From Gemmatimonadaceae bacterium (GTDB lineage Bacteria > Gemmatimonadota > Gemmatimonadetes > Gemmatimonadales > Gemmatimonadaceae), in assembly GCA_016720905.1 (NCBI GenBank), contig JADKJT010000030.1, positions 393,148-457,147 on the forward strand: DNA of 64,000 nucleotides, given 5' to 3'. The notes below the pieces were generated by a model, which made no database searches, was not told the origin of the DNA, and saw only the letters and a program-made list of their open reading frames with translations. This document shows, piece by piece, positions 17,269-26,316 of the stretch (positions are counted from its first letter, which is position 1; every line of letters starts with the position of its first letter). Both the position numbers and the translations under genes were made by a program.

Positions 17269-19791
17269 CTACTGCATCCGGAAGAGGTAGCTGAGCTTCG
17301 TGAAGAACACGTCGCGCGAACGCTGCAAGCGGTCGGGTCCGGCGGGGCGATTCGCCTGGAGCGCATCGCCATAGCCGACATAGAACACGGTCCCCGGGGA
17401 GGGGAGGTACGAGAACAGAAAGTCCAGTCGTGCTCGCGCCCGTTCGAACGCCTCGGCGCGCGCGTAGGTTCCGGTACTCGATCGCAGATACACCGGCAGA
17501 TTGGTGCGCGAGTCATCGCGCAACGCGTCCTGGGTGGTCTTCGAATACTCCCCAATCAACCGTACAAACATCTGCCGCGTCACCTGATACTCCATGCGCA
17601 GCCGCTGCGCGCCGCGTGATTGCACTCTCGACCCGTCGGTTTTCCGGTCGAAGGCGTCGTAGGTCAGCGTTCCCGCCAGTCGCAATTGCTCCGTCGGCCG
17701 CACATTCAGCGTGCCCTGCACGCTGGTAATCTTCGCCGAGCTCCATTCGGGAAAGTTTTCATCCTGGCCGACAATCACGAACGTGTTGAACGAGAACGTG
17801 CGGAACTCCGGCGTCCCCATGGACAGCACCCAGTCCAGATTCGGCAGATTGGGCGTGCCCGTGTAGGCCACGGTATCGAGTCCGCCAGTGCGCGGCTTGA
17901 AGAGGTAGTAGTTCTGGTACAGGTCGCGATCGTAGCTGAACTCCTCCACCAACGCCTGCGCGCCAACCTGCCAGCCGCCGCGGAATCGCGTATTGAGTCG
18001 CACGTGGAATTTCACGTCCTGCGCAGGCCGTCGGTTCACCAGGTCGTCATAGCGCCAGGTGCCGTCGAGGAACAACTCCGGCGCGAACACTTCCAATCGG
18101 GCCCCTTTCCCGCCCAGCCTGGTGTAGCGATGCGTCGTGGCGAAGTTCGCCACGCCGGCGCGCGCGATGAATCCGCTTTGGGCATCGAAGTCGCCGCTGA
18201 TCGCGCTGCTCGAATATCGGGAGTAGTACCGACTCCCGTTCCGCGTGGTGGAGAGATTCCACAACGGCGCGCGGGTCGTCGTCGCTCCGCGATGCGTGGC
18301 ACTGGCGGCCAGTTGCCACTGTGTGGACTGGATGCCTTGCACGACGCGGCCGTCAATGCCGAGTACACGGTTCCAGTCGGTCCCGTCGATCTTGTCGGTG
18401 TACGCCAACCCCATGCGACTGGTCGCGCCGAGGTCGCGCTGCACCCGCACAATGTTGTAGAGTGGGGAGCGATCGCCGGTGGCCGACGCGTCTCGACTGT
18501 CGACCGCGGAGAGCACGCCAATGTCAAATCCCTGATGCTTTCCGGTGAGCTTGGTCGCCGCCACCGGTTGCACGATGCGACGGGTGTAGATCAACTGATT
18601 GGGTGTCGTGAACTGTTCCTGGCTTTCCAGAAAGAACGGGCGTCGCTCGGGAAAGAAGACCGCGCGTCGCGGATCGTACTGGAACTGCGTCGCATCCGCT
18701 TCCACTTGCGAGAAATCGGGATTCGCCGTGCCGGCCAGCGTCAGGTTGCTGGTGATGCCCCATCGTGCACTACCGCCCAATTCGGGTCTCGATTGTGAAT
18801 AGCCCCAGCGGGACGTTGCGACGTCGCTGGTGCCGACCGCACTTGAAGTGATCGTGGGAATCAGGTCGACGGTGAGTCCGCGACGCAGATTCCGCAGACC
18901 AGACAAGTGTCCGGATTGCGCGAGAAAACTCGCGTTGGCGCGCAAAGCGGGGGCCCACGTTTCCTCGTGCCCGCTCGCCTGCACGGTGCGAATCACGTTC
19001 AACTGCCACTGCTGCACGTCGCCCGCGCGGTAGCGCAGGCTCTTGAACGGAATGGCCAGCTCCACCTCGTACCCGTAGTCGGTGAGATGTCCTTTGGACT
19101 GCCAGACATAGTCGGGTGCCAGGTCGGCGTTTTCCCGTGAGCGCGCCGTACCGCCGAAAAACCCGCCACCTGATGCCGCGCCGGTCTCGGTCAACACGCC
19201 GTCGCTCTGAATACCGAACGGATTGACCGAGAACACCATGGCCTGCCGACTATCACCGTATGTGCCCAGAAAGAGCTGCACGTTGTCATCCTGCGAGATG
19301 CGATCGCGGTCAGCCAGAGTGGCCCGGACCGATCCCGCAGGGGCGAATGCCCGGATACCCACGTGCAGGGTGGTGGCCGAGTACCAAACCAGCACCTCCG
19401 TGCTGTCTTGGGCGGCGATTCCATCGGAGGGGAAGAACTGGGAGAAGCCCGTCAACAGGGCCGCGTTGCCCCAGGCGACCTCGTCCAGTTTGCCGTCCAC
19501 CGCCACGGTGGCATCGCGTCGCGGTGTCGCGACATCCAGTTGCCCGCGCCGCCCGTCAAACACGGGCCCCGTATGCGGGGCGAGCGATTGTGTGCCGTGC
19601 GCGCCGGATTGCATCCGCGGCGGGGCCAGCGAAGCGCCAGATGCCCGGGGGCTGGTCTGGCCGACCATGAACAAAAGGACGGCACCGATATCGAGCGGAT
19701 TCACGAAGGAGGGTCTGAGGTCGGCGGGAAGGATGGGCCGGGGTCGCCGTCGCTGAATACTAGGAGGGGGCGGCACGGGTGGCGAGACCAT
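17269..19791 (-). CDS. CBM9-like / DUF5916 outer-membrane protein 2
   Basis: An 840-residue protein, larger than its neighbour but of the same family. An N-terminal hydrophobic stretch (DIGAVLLFMVGQTSPRASG) probably ends the signal peptide. The CBM9-like domain includes TVAVDGKLDEVAWGNAALLT, TLHVGIRAFAPAGSVRATLA and YGYEVELAIPFKSLRYRAGD. The DUF5916 barrel includes LTLAGTANPDFSQVEADATQ and AVFFPERRPFFLESQEQF, and the final strand FFTKLSYLFRMQ ends in an aromatic-rich segment, as outer-membrane barrels often do. The frame is intact. It is the first gene of the operon continuing into the plug-like protein and the haem/copper lipoprotein. The start is uncertain because the extreme N terminus is proline-rich and low in homology. 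Confidence 0.83.
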   Translation of the reverse strand: MVSPPVPPPPSIQRRRPRPILPADLRPSFVNPLDIGAVLLFMVGQTSPRASGASLAPPRMQSGAHGTQSLAPHTGPVFDGRRGQLDVATPRRDATVAVDGKLDEVAWGNAALLTGFSQFFPSDGIAAQDSTEVLVWYSATTLHVGIRAFAPAGSVRATLADRDRISQDDNVQLFLGTYGDSRQAMVFSVNPFGIQSDGVLTETGAASGGGFFGGTARSRENADLAPDYVWQSKGHLTDYGYEVELAIPFKSLRYRAGDVQQWQLNVIRTVQASGHEETWAPALRANASFLAQSGHLSGLRNLRRGLTVDLIPTITSSAVGTSDVATSRWGYSQSRPELGGSARWGITSNLTLAGTANPDFSQVEADATQFQYDPRRAVFFPERRPFFLESQEQFTTPNQLIYTRRIVQPVAATKLTGKHQGFDIGVLSAVDSRDASATGDRSPLYNIVRVQRDLGATSRMGLAYTDKIDGTDWNRVLGIDGRVVQGIQSTQWQLAASATHRGATTTRAPLWNLSTTRNGSRYYSRYSSSAISGDFDAQSGFIARAGVANFATTHRYTRLGGKGARLEVFAPELFLDGTWRYDDLVNRRPAQDVKFHVRLNTRFRGGWQVGAQALVEEFSYDRDLYQNYYLFKPRTGGLDTVAYTGTPNLPNLDWVLSMGTPEFRTFSFNTFVIVGQDENFPEWSSAKITSVQGTLNVRPTEQLRLAGTLTYDAFDRKTDGSRVQSRGAQRLRMEYQVTRQMFVRLIGEYSKTTQDALRDDSRTNLPVYLRSSTGTYARAEAFERARARLDFLFSYLPSPGTVFYVGYGDALQANRPAGPDRLQRSRDVFFTKLSYLFRMQ

Positions 19792-19848
19792 TCGCGCCCC
19801 TCATGCGTCTCCTACGTCGGGACGTGCACGCTGTTTCCTCCCCTAACG

Positions 19849-20912
19849 ATGAACCTCGTGATAGTCGCGCTGTGGCGTTCTCTTTTCGGTACCAGTACAG
19901 TGCGCGCGGCCGTGCCGCCCACTGAGCAGCCCAAGGCGATTCGCACGGTGCTTCGGCCATCGATTCCGCTCGCGATCGAGTCGGAGGCGGGTCGATCGGT
20001 CGAGTGGGTACCTCGCCCAGCGGACTATTGGCAGCAGAGAACGGAGTGGGTGTTGCAGCGGCTCGGAAACGAGTGGCGCGCCACGGCAGACGATGACGCC
20101 TGGCCCGATGTGCGTGAGCTTCTCGAGTTGCTTGCTCGGACGCCGGACGCGGTGATACGACAGTTGCCGGCTGCCGCTCGTGACGCGCTGGCACTTTGCG
20201 ATAACGCCAGCCTGTCCCGAGTCCAACTAGCCGAACGACTCAGCGTCGACCCGTCCCTGATTCAGGCGGTGCTGCGACAGGCGAACGGCGCGTGGTTTGG
20301 CGCCGGGCTTCAGCCGGTGCTTCGCGTCGATGCGGCGATTGACCGCATCGGCATGGCTGGAACCCGGGCGGTGGTGCTGTCCCGCGTGTTGACGGACTGC
20401 TGGCCAAACCCGGCGGGGTCTATGATTCGATGGTGGGTGACATCTGGTCACATATGGTGCAGTCGGCGCCCTTGGCTCGCGCGCTCGCCCCGGCCTTCGG
20501 CGCCGACAGCGAGGAAGCGTTTTCCATTGCCATGCTGCACGACATCGGCAAGCTGGTGTTCTTCGATCAGGTCTCCGCACTAAGGAAGTCCCAGCGTCGG
20601 CCGGTGAATCTCCCCGACGCCTGGCTGGCCCGTGCCCTGGAGCAGTTACACGAACCATTGGGTGCTGCCGCCGCGCATCAGTGGGGACTCGGCTCGGCGG
20701 CGGCCGACGCCATCGGCTCGCATCATCGACGGGAGCGGCCGTCGGCCAGGCACCCGTTGGCCGAAACGCTGTTCGTGGCTGAGCGGGCCGAACATGCCCG
20801 TCGATGCCGAACAGCTTTCGATTACGACGGTATCTGGTCCTTGGGGGAACTGACAGGAGAGAAATCTGTCTGCCATGGTATCCTTGGTCGTCAATTACGA
20901 AACGCTGCCTAG
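19849..20912 (+). CDS. HDOD-domain protein (one frameshift)
   Basis: A signalling protein of about 354 residues. The N-terminal half (RPADYWQQRTEWVLQRLGNE, ELLELLARTPDAVIRQLPAA, LSVDPSLIQAVLRQANGAWF) is the start of an HDOD (HD-related output) domain. A shift near 20394 leads to GLLAKPGGVYDSM and IWSHMVQSAPLARALAPAFG, then the metal-type motif AMLHDIGKLVFFDQV and HHRRERPSARHPLAETLFVA. HDOD proteins act in regulatory cascades, often with chemotaxis, c-di-GMP or stress signalling, usually without proven hydrolase activity. It is monocistronic and divergent from the DUF5916 operon. Confidence 0.78.
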
Positions 20913-21088
20913 AAAATGTGAAATGTGGATATCTGTGACTTATCTACGTCTTATCCGTCACAATGCTGGCACACCCTCTTTCGCAATCTGAGATCGTGTA
21001 TCATGTTGGCCGCATATTCTAGTAACGTTTTGTTGGATCACCTTATTTGTGATGCCGCCTCTCGGCATCCGACCTCCGGTCGACTCGC

Positions 21089-21769
21089 ATGGGCTACTTG
21101 AGATGTGAAGCGTGTGGCGCGAAGGCCCTGTCCGCGGCATCCACGTGCCCGCGCTGCGCCGCGCCATTCAGCCTGCACGACGGTCGCGGCGCCCGCGTCG
21201 CGCTCAAGAAATGCTCGGGGTGCGGCATCATGCATCGTCGTGATCGCAGCTGCCACTGGTGCGGCGAGCAACGCCCCGCTGCCTGGCGGTCACCGACAGT
21301 CCTCCGCTCAGCAACTGGAGTCGCCGCCGTGGCACTCCTGGCGGTCGGAAGCTGGTCAGTCCGTGGACAGGCCGCCGATGTGCTGGGCAAGGTGTTCGCG
21401 GAGGCGACCACGCCCGATGCGTCACCGGCCGGTAGTGCCTCGGCTGCTGTCCCGAAGCCCTTGGCGACTGTGGCACCTGATATTGCCCCCGCATCCACCT
21501 TGCCGCCCGATAGCCTCATGGTGGCGTCGTCCGAAGGCGCGTTGGTGGTCTCGGACTCGATACAGTGGGTACCGGCCGTCGCCCGGACCTGGGTGAATGT
21601 GCGACGTGACGCGAGTCGCATTGGCGACGTGGTCGGGGTCATCAAGCCATCAGAGAGGGCCATGCTGGGAATTGGCCGATCGGGCTGGCGTCAGGTGAAA
21701 TCACCGGAAATCAGCGGTTGGGTGGATCCGCGCCTGTTCGAGGCTGACTCGCTGCGTACGCGCGGGTGA
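21089..21769 (+). CDS. Zinc-ribbon, single-TM, SH3-domain protein
   Basis: A 226-residue protein. At the N terminus are two CxxC pairs (residues 6-23: CEACG and CPRC) and a second set (CSGCG and CHWCG, about 42-59), giving a double zinc ribbon in the cytoplasm. One membrane segment follows (VLRSATGVAAVALLAVGSWS, about 71-90), then an Ala/Pro-rich linker. A C-terminal SH3b domain (ARTWVNVRRDASRIGDVVGV and GRSGWRQVKSPEISGWVDPR) should face the periplasm and may bind the cell wall. The stop overlaps the GTG of the gspG gene by four bases, which suggests a shared role in an envelope or secretion machine. No named family is recognised. Confidence 0.75.
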   Translation: MGYLRCEACGAKALSAASTCPRCAAPFSLHDGRGARVALKKCSGCGIMHRRDRSCHWCGEQRPAAWRSPTVLRSATGVAAVALLAVGSWSVRGQAADVLGKVFAEATTPDASPAGSASAAVPKPLATVAPDIAPASTLPPDSLMVASSEGALVVSDSIQWVPAVARTWVNVRRDASRIGDVVGVIKPSERAMLGIGRSGWRQVKSPEISGWVDPRLFEADSLRTRG

Positions 21770-22212
21770 CGGCTGTGCCCCAGCGACCGGGCTTCAATCG
21801 TGCGGCCTTTACGCTGATTGAAGTGCTGGTAGTGATCGTGGTCATTGCCATTCTGGCCACGGTCGTCGCCCCGAACCTCTTCCGCAACGTCGGAGATGCG
21901 CGGGTGGCGACGGCGCGGACGCAAATCGAGACGTTTGGCACCGCGTTGGACGCCTATCGGCTGGACAACGGCAGCTACCCCAGCTCGGCTCAGGGACTGA
22001 GTGCCCTTTGGCAGCGACCGGCCATTGAACCGCCACCGAACTGGCGTTCACCCTATCTCCGCAAGGCCGTTCCCAAGGATCCGTGGGGCCGCGACTACGT
22101 CTACGCTGCTCCGGGCAGGGTGAACCCGCAAAGCTACGACCTCATGTCGTATGGTGCAGACGGTCGCCCGGGTGGCGACGGCGAAAACGCCGATATCCTG
22201 AGCTGGAAATAG
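21766..22212 (+). CDS. gspG: Type II secretion major pseudopilin GspG
   Basis: A 148-residue pseudopilin. After a short leader, the prepilin site and N-terminal helix read FNRAAFTLIEVLVVIVVIAI with the conserved Glu at position +5. The C-terminal domain has YRLDNGSYPSSAQGLSAL, WRSPYLRKAVPKDPWGRDYV and SYGADGRPGGDGENADI, the calcium-binding end typical of GspG. It forms the periplasmic pseudopilus of type II secretion. It starts with GTG inside the stop of the zinc-ribbon/SH3 gene. No other secretion genes lie nearby, so the rest of the apparatus must be encoded elsewhere. Confidence 0.92.
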   Translation: MTAVPQRPGFNRAAFTLIEVLVVIVVIAILATVVAPNLFRNVGDARVATARTQIETFGTALDAYRLDNGSYPSSAQGLSALWQRPAIEPPPNWRSPYLRKAVPKDPWGRDYVYAAPGRVNPQSYDLMSYGADGRPGGDGENADILSWK

Positions 22213-22361
22213 CCGAGGCCGCCACGACGTCAGGTAATTACTGACAACAGTGTGAGCAGAAAGGGCGGTACTCCGGATGATTCGCCCTACTTCGAACAGT
22301 GACGCGAATCGCGATCCTCAGTTCAGGATGAGAAACTCGCCTTCGACCTGATTGAGGTTAT

Positions 22362-22859
22362 ATGCTCTCCATTACTGCCGACCATGCCCTGCGAGCCGTG
22401 CTGATGCTCGCCCGCATACCAGCCGATCACTCCATGCGTGCCGACGCCGTGGCGGAAGCCATTGGGGCACCGCGAAACTATCTGGCGAAGACGCTCAACG
22501 CGCTGGCCAAAGCGGGAATCGTGCACAGTGCCCGCGGCCCGTCCGGTGGATTCGCGCTGGCGGTTGCGCCTCGCGACCTGACTGTCGCCCGAGTGACCCA
22601 GTTGTTCGATGAGCGACCACGAACCGGTGTGTGCCTGCTGAGTAAGAAGGCCTGCGATGCCAACAATCCGTGTGCCGCGCACAATACCTGGACCGCGATC
22701 ACGGCCTCGGCACTTCAGGCCATCGAGACCACGACGGTTGCCGACCTGCTGGGCGAGAAGACGTCCGTCGATGGGGACGCGACGTCCATCCAGTCGAGAC
22801 CTCGGGTCCGGACGCGCCGGCGTCGTGTTGAACAAACCATGGTGCAGATGGCCTCCTGA
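22362..22859 (+). CDS. Rrf2-family transcriptional regulator
   Basis: A 165-residue regulator of the Rrf2 family (IscR/NsrR/RsrR type). The winged helix includes ITADHALRAVLMLARIPADH, AVAEAIGAPRNYLAKTLNAL and HSARGPSGGFALAVAPRDLT. Three cysteines spaced C-x6-C-x5-C (CLLSKKACDANNPC, residues about 87-100) are positioned like the Fe-S ligands of NsrR and IscR, so it probably senses nitric oxide, redox state or iron-sulfur status. Target genes are not evident; the next gene (gluQ) is 15 bp downstream and may simply be cotranscribed. The basic tail RPRVRTRRRRVEQT is unusual. Confidence 0.85.
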   Translation: MLSITADHALRAVLMLARIPADHSMRADAVAEAIGAPRNYLAKTLNALAKAGIVHSARGPSGGFALAVAPRDLTVARVTQLFDERPRTGVCLLSKKACDANNPCAAHNTWTAITASALQAIETTTVADLLGEKTSVDGDATSIQSRPRVRTRRRRVEQTMVQMAS

Positions 22860-22874
22860 CAGCGCTGTGATGGC

Positions 22875-23879
22875 ATGCTAGGCTGCAGCATGCCATCCGT
22901 CTCCCGCCCGTCGCCCGCTCGCTCCACCGCCGATGCGAATGTGGAGTGGCTGGCGCACGTCGCGGCGCGGCTTCCGGCTCGCCGATGGCGGACACGGTTC
23001 GCTCCCGCGCCCACTGGCTATCTGCATCTTGGGCATCTGGTGAATGCGCTGTACGTGTGGGGCATGGCGCGGCAATTCGGGGGCGACGTATTGCTGCGTC
23101 TCGAGGATCACGATCGCTCGCGCTGTCGGTCCGAGTACGAGTCCGCACTGTTGGACGACCTCGATTGGCTGGGATTCGAGGCGGACATCGCCAATTCGTC
23201 GACCTACCGATCGCAACCGACGTCGCATCCTGTTCGACAGTCCGACAATCCCCACCGGTACCGCGACGCACTGGCGGCGATCGAGGCGAAAGGCATGGTC
23301 TATCCGTGCCTCTGTACCCGTCGAGACATCGAAGCGCTGGTCCCGCATCCGGCTGGCGAGGCACCGCGGTATCCTGGCACCTGTCGCGATCGACAGGTCG
23401 ATCCGCGCTCCACCAACGCACGGCGTGTCCGCATGGCGCCGGCCGTCGTGTCGTTCGACGATCTGCGTCTGGGTCCGATGGCGCACGATCCCGATCGGCA
23501 GTGCGGTGATGTGATGGTGCGCGATCGCTTGGGACACTGGACCTATCAGTTCGCGGTCGCCGTCGATGATGTGGCGCAGCACATCGATGTAATCATTCGT
23601 GGGGAAGACCTGCTGGCGAGCACCGCGCGACAGTTCCGCCTGACTCATTTGTTGGGTCGCGATGTGCCGCCGATCACGCTGCATCATCCGCTGCTGGTGC
23701 ACCCGCATGGCGGAAAGCTGAGCAAGGCCAATCGCGACACGGCACTGCAGGCGTACCGCGCGGCGGGTGTTCGCCCGGAGGTGCTGCTGGGCGAGGCCGC
23801 CTTTCTTGCAGGTCTCGCCGCATCATCCGCGTCAATCTCGGCGCACGATGTGGCGTCGTTGTTCCGCGTCGTCCGGTAG
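22875..23879 (+). CDS. gluQ: Glutamyl-Q tRNA(Asp) synthetase
   Basis: A truncated glutamyl-tRNA synthetase paralogue that attaches glutamate to queuosine in tRNA-Asp. It contains the catalytic domain only (334 residues, no anticodon-binding domain). The HIGH region reads FAPAPTGYLHLGHLVNALYV, and the ATP loop KLSKAN replaces KMSKS. Zinc-binding residues appear as YPCLCTRRD and PRYPGTC. The block VDDVAQHIDVIIRGEDLLAS is typical of the family. Start at 22875 or at the ATG five codons later (22890). The frame is intact. It sits 15 bp after the Rrf2 gene. Confidence 0.93.
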   Translation: MLGCSMPSVSRPSPARSTADANVEWLAHVAARLPARRWRTRFAPAPTGYLHLGHLVNALYVWGMARQFGGDVLLRLEDHDRSRCRSEYESALLDDLDWLGFEADIANSSTYRSQPTSHPVRQSDNPHRYRDALAAIEAKGMVYPCLCTRRDIEALVPHPAGEAPRYPGTCRDRQVDPRSTNARRVRMAPAVVSFDDLRLGPMAHDPDRQCGDVMVRDRLGHWTYQFAVAVDDVAQHIDVIIRGEDLLASTARQFRLTHLLGRDVPPITLHHPLLVHPHGGKLSKANRDTALQAYRAAGVRPEVLLGEAAFLAGLAASSASISAHDVASLFRVVR

Positions 23880-23924
23880 CGTCCTCGCCGGCCTTTTCAC
23901 GACGGGCGTGTCGGCACGAGGCGG

Positions 23925-25220
23925 CTACCGGACGCCCAGCAGGCCGAGCACGACCAGCAAGACCCACTGCGGACCCTTGAACCCGTCGGTGCGGTCATCG
24001 TACCACTCCTCCAACGCGTGCGCTCCGCGCCCGACGCCGCCACCATCCAGCGTGATGGCAGGCACCCGAAGATTCATGGGAATGTTCGCATCGGTGCTGG
24101 AGGTGGTGAGCGGGGCGTAGATGTTCATCGTCTTGGCCGCCGCCTGTGCGGTCAGCACCACCGCCGCGCTATCCGAGGTGCGGCCAGCCGGTCGCAGCCC
24201 CATCGTATCGATCTTCAGGTCGAGTGCCACCTTCGACTGCGGCCAACGGGCGCGCTCCTCGGCCAACGCCGCACGCAGGGCGATCTGCAGCTTTGCGTCG
24301 ATGGCCGCGAGTGCCACGGCCGATTCGCTGCGCAGGTCGATTTCCATCACGCCGCGATCGGGTATGGAGTTCACGGACGTGCCACCGGACACGACGCCGA
24401 CGTTGAACGTGACCTTGGGATCGGTGGTCACCTGCAACTCGGCGATCTTGGCGATGGCGCGGCCCAATGCGTGAATCGGGTTCGGCATGCCGAAGGCTCC
24501 ATACGAGTGCCCACCGGGCCCCACGTAACTCACGCGATAGCGATTGCTGCCGACACCGCCATTGGTGATGCCGAATCCCGTGCCATCGACGGACAGGAAT
24601 ACATCAATGGAGTCCTTGAGCGGACCGGCGAAGATGGCACGCACGCCGCGCAGGTTGCCCGGCCCCTCTTCCCCCACCGTGCCCACCACCAGGAGTCGAC
24701 CCGAAAACGGAATCTTCGACGCAATCACCTGACGGACGGCGGCCAGCGTCACCGCCAGTCCTCGGCAGTCGTCGCCAATCCCCGGGCCGATCAACTTCGT
24801 GCCCTCGCGCTTCACCCGCACATCGGTGCCTTCGGGAAAGACCGTATCGAGGTGACCGCCCAGCATCACCGTCGGTCCGGGACGTGCACCGCGAATCTCG
24901 CCGATGACGTTGCCCTCGCCATCGATGCGCACGTGTTCCACGCCCAGCGCCACCAGCCGATCGCGAAAGACAGCGGCCCGTGCCGCCTCCTTGAACGGCG
25001 GTGCGGGGATCTCGCACAGCGAGACCTGCTGTTCGAGCGTCCAGGCATTCTCCCGTTCCAGTGACGCAAACGCCTGACGCACCGGCGCGAGTTGCGCAAT
25101 GCGGGCCACGTCGGGGGTGGGCACCGGTCGCGATTGTGCAGAGAGCGTTGGCGCCGTCAGCGGGACGGATAGGCTGCTGGCGCAGAAAACAGCACGGGAG
25201 ACCAGGCGATCGAAACGCAT
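23925..25220 (-). CDS. Exported M20/M25/M40-family metallopeptidase
   Basis: A 431-residue zinc exopeptidase with a signal peptide from ATG 25220 (MRFDRLVSRAVFCASSLSVP). Metal-site motifs are visible in order: LGGHLDTVFPEG (His and Asp), GIGDDCRGLA (bridging Asp), VGTVGEEGPGNLRG (catalytic Glu pair), and a late His in GAHALEEWYDDRTDG. The dimerisation domain lies between (YVGPGGHSYGAFGMPNPIHA). It resembles the peptidase T/acetylornithine deacetylase group, but export and the motif set suggest a periplasmic aminopeptidase or dipeptidase. Convergent with gluQ. Confidence 0.88.
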   Translation of the reverse strand: MRFDRLVSRAVFCASSLSVPLTAPTLSAQSRPVPTPDVARIAQLAPVRQAFASLERENAWTLEQQVSLCEIPAPPFKEAARAAVFRDRLVALGVEHVRIDGEGNVIGEIRGARPGPTVMLGGHLDTVFPEGTDVRVKREGTKLIGPGIGDDCRGLAVTLAAVRQVIASKIPFSGRLLVVGTVGEEGPGNLRGVRAIFAGPLKDSIDVFLSVDGTGFGITNGGVGSNRYRVSYVGPGGHSYGAFGMPNPIHALGRAIAKIAELQVTTDPKVTFNVGVVSGGTSVNSIPDRGVMEIDLRSESAVALAAIDAKLQIALRAALAEERARWPQSKVALDLKIDTMGLRPAGRTSDSAAVVLTAQAAAKTMNIYAPLTTSSTDANIPMNLRVPAITLDGGGVGRGAHALEEWYDDRTDGFKGPQWVLLVVLGLLGVR

Positions 25221-25331
25221 GACAGGATTCCGGCGGAAGGCCATACGACAACGCGTTGCCGACCGACCGGTCGACAACGCGAGAATAATACTGGACGACG
25301 CGACCACGTGCCGCCCATCCGACGGCGCCCG

Positions 25332-25781
25332 TTACGACGTAATGGTCAGGGTCCCGGCCCCGGTGTCCGCGACCACCGTGAACTCAAACAAGGACGTTGT
25401 CCGCTGACCTCCGGTCCAAGCGCCGCTGGCCGCGAACGTGGCGCCATGGTTGGGGCAACGAAAGGCCGAGCCGTTGATACTGATAGTGGTGCCGGCGTGT
25501 GGACAGATCAGCGAAAAGGCCCGATACGCCGTGGTCGACGCGCGCACCACGGCGATCGGCGTACTGGTGCCGTTCAGGCGGACGATGCCGCCGATTGCCC
25601 CGAGCGCTGCGTAGTCGGAGACACTCACGGTCACCCGCACCGAACCCGGCCCCGTGGGTGACCCTGACAGTCCGTCGCCGCACGCCGAGATCAGCAGTGT
25701 TCCCAGTGCAACCATCGAACCCTGCGCCAGAAATTCGCGGCGATCGAGACAGGGCAGGCTGCGCGTCGCCTTCGGCGTCAC
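25332..25781 (-). CDS. Tat-exported Rieske [2Fe-2S] lipoprotein
   Basis: A 149-residue protein beginning at the GTG at 25781, which overlaps the end of the preceding Rieske gene. The Tat and lipoprotein signal is RREFLAQGSMVALGTLLISA followed by C. The Rieske cluster box 1 is ICPHAGTTI (CxH) and box 2 is RCPNHGATF (CxxH). The fold ends FTVVADTGAGTLTITS. It would be a periplasmic membrane-anchored electron carrier. It is the last gene of a four-gene operon with a second Rieske protein and two membrane proteins; no cytochrome b or bc1-type gene is adjacent. Confidence 0.87.
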   Translation of the reverse strand: MTPKATRSLPCLDRREFLAQGSMVALGTLLISACGDGLSGSPTGPGSVRVTVSVSDYAALGAIGGIVRLNGTSTPIAVVRASTTAYRAFSLICPHAGTTISINGSAFRCPNHGATFAASGAWTGGQRTTSLFEFTVVADTGAGTLTITS

Positions 25782-26272
25782 ACCTTGACCAGCGCGTTCG
25801 CCCACTTCATGGGCTCCGTATCGCTCTCGTACGCGACGTTGGGATCGACCACCACCTCGTTGCCTTCCTTGGTGATTGGCAGACGATCCATGTTGCGGGT
25901 TGCTTTGCCGTTGATGAAGGTGCCGTCGGGCTGGTACCGGGACTTGTGTCGCGGGCACTGGAAACCGTTGGTGCCGGGCAGCGCGCGCAGCGCCGTATTC
26001 TGATGCGGGCACGAGAGGGCGAAGGCAAACATATCGCCCTTGAACCGGCAGAGAATGACCTCGTTTGCCGTATCGATGGACACGCCATCAGTGGCGGGAA
26101 TGGGATAGCGCAGCGCACCGCCGGGACCGATCGCAAGCGCCGACAGCTTCGAGAACGGCGCGAACGCCGACAACCCGGCCAACACCGCCGCCGCGCTCAG
26201 CGCGTCACGAAGAAAAGCCCGACGACCGGAACACTCGCCACTGCAGGCAGCGGCGCTGGTGGATTCAGACAT
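25778..26272 (-). CDS. Tat-exported Rieske [2Fe-2S] protein
   Basis: A 164-residue protein from ATG 26272. The Tat signal is SGRRAFLRDALSAAAVLAGL. The Rieske ligands are SCPHQNTAL (CxH) and QCPRHKSRY (CxxH). Two extra cysteines (AACSGECSG) sit before the twin arginines and may bind a metal or cofactor before export. The cluster domain ends in NMDRLPITKEGNEVVVDPNV. It lies between a membrane protein gene and the second Rieske gene, which it overlaps. An electron-transfer role with its operon partners is inferred. Confidence 0.87.
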   Translation of the reverse strand: MSESTSAAACSGECSGRRAFLRDALSAAAVLAGLSAFAPFSKLSALAIGPGGALRYPIPATDGVSIDTANEVILCRFKGDMFAFALSCPHQNTALRALPGTNGFQCPRHKSRYQPDGTFINGKATRNMDRLPITKEGNEVVVDPNVAYESDTEPMKWANALVKV

Positions 26273-26316
26273 GTGGCAGGAAACGGGTGAAGAAAGTTCG
26301 TCGGGATTGACGGTGG

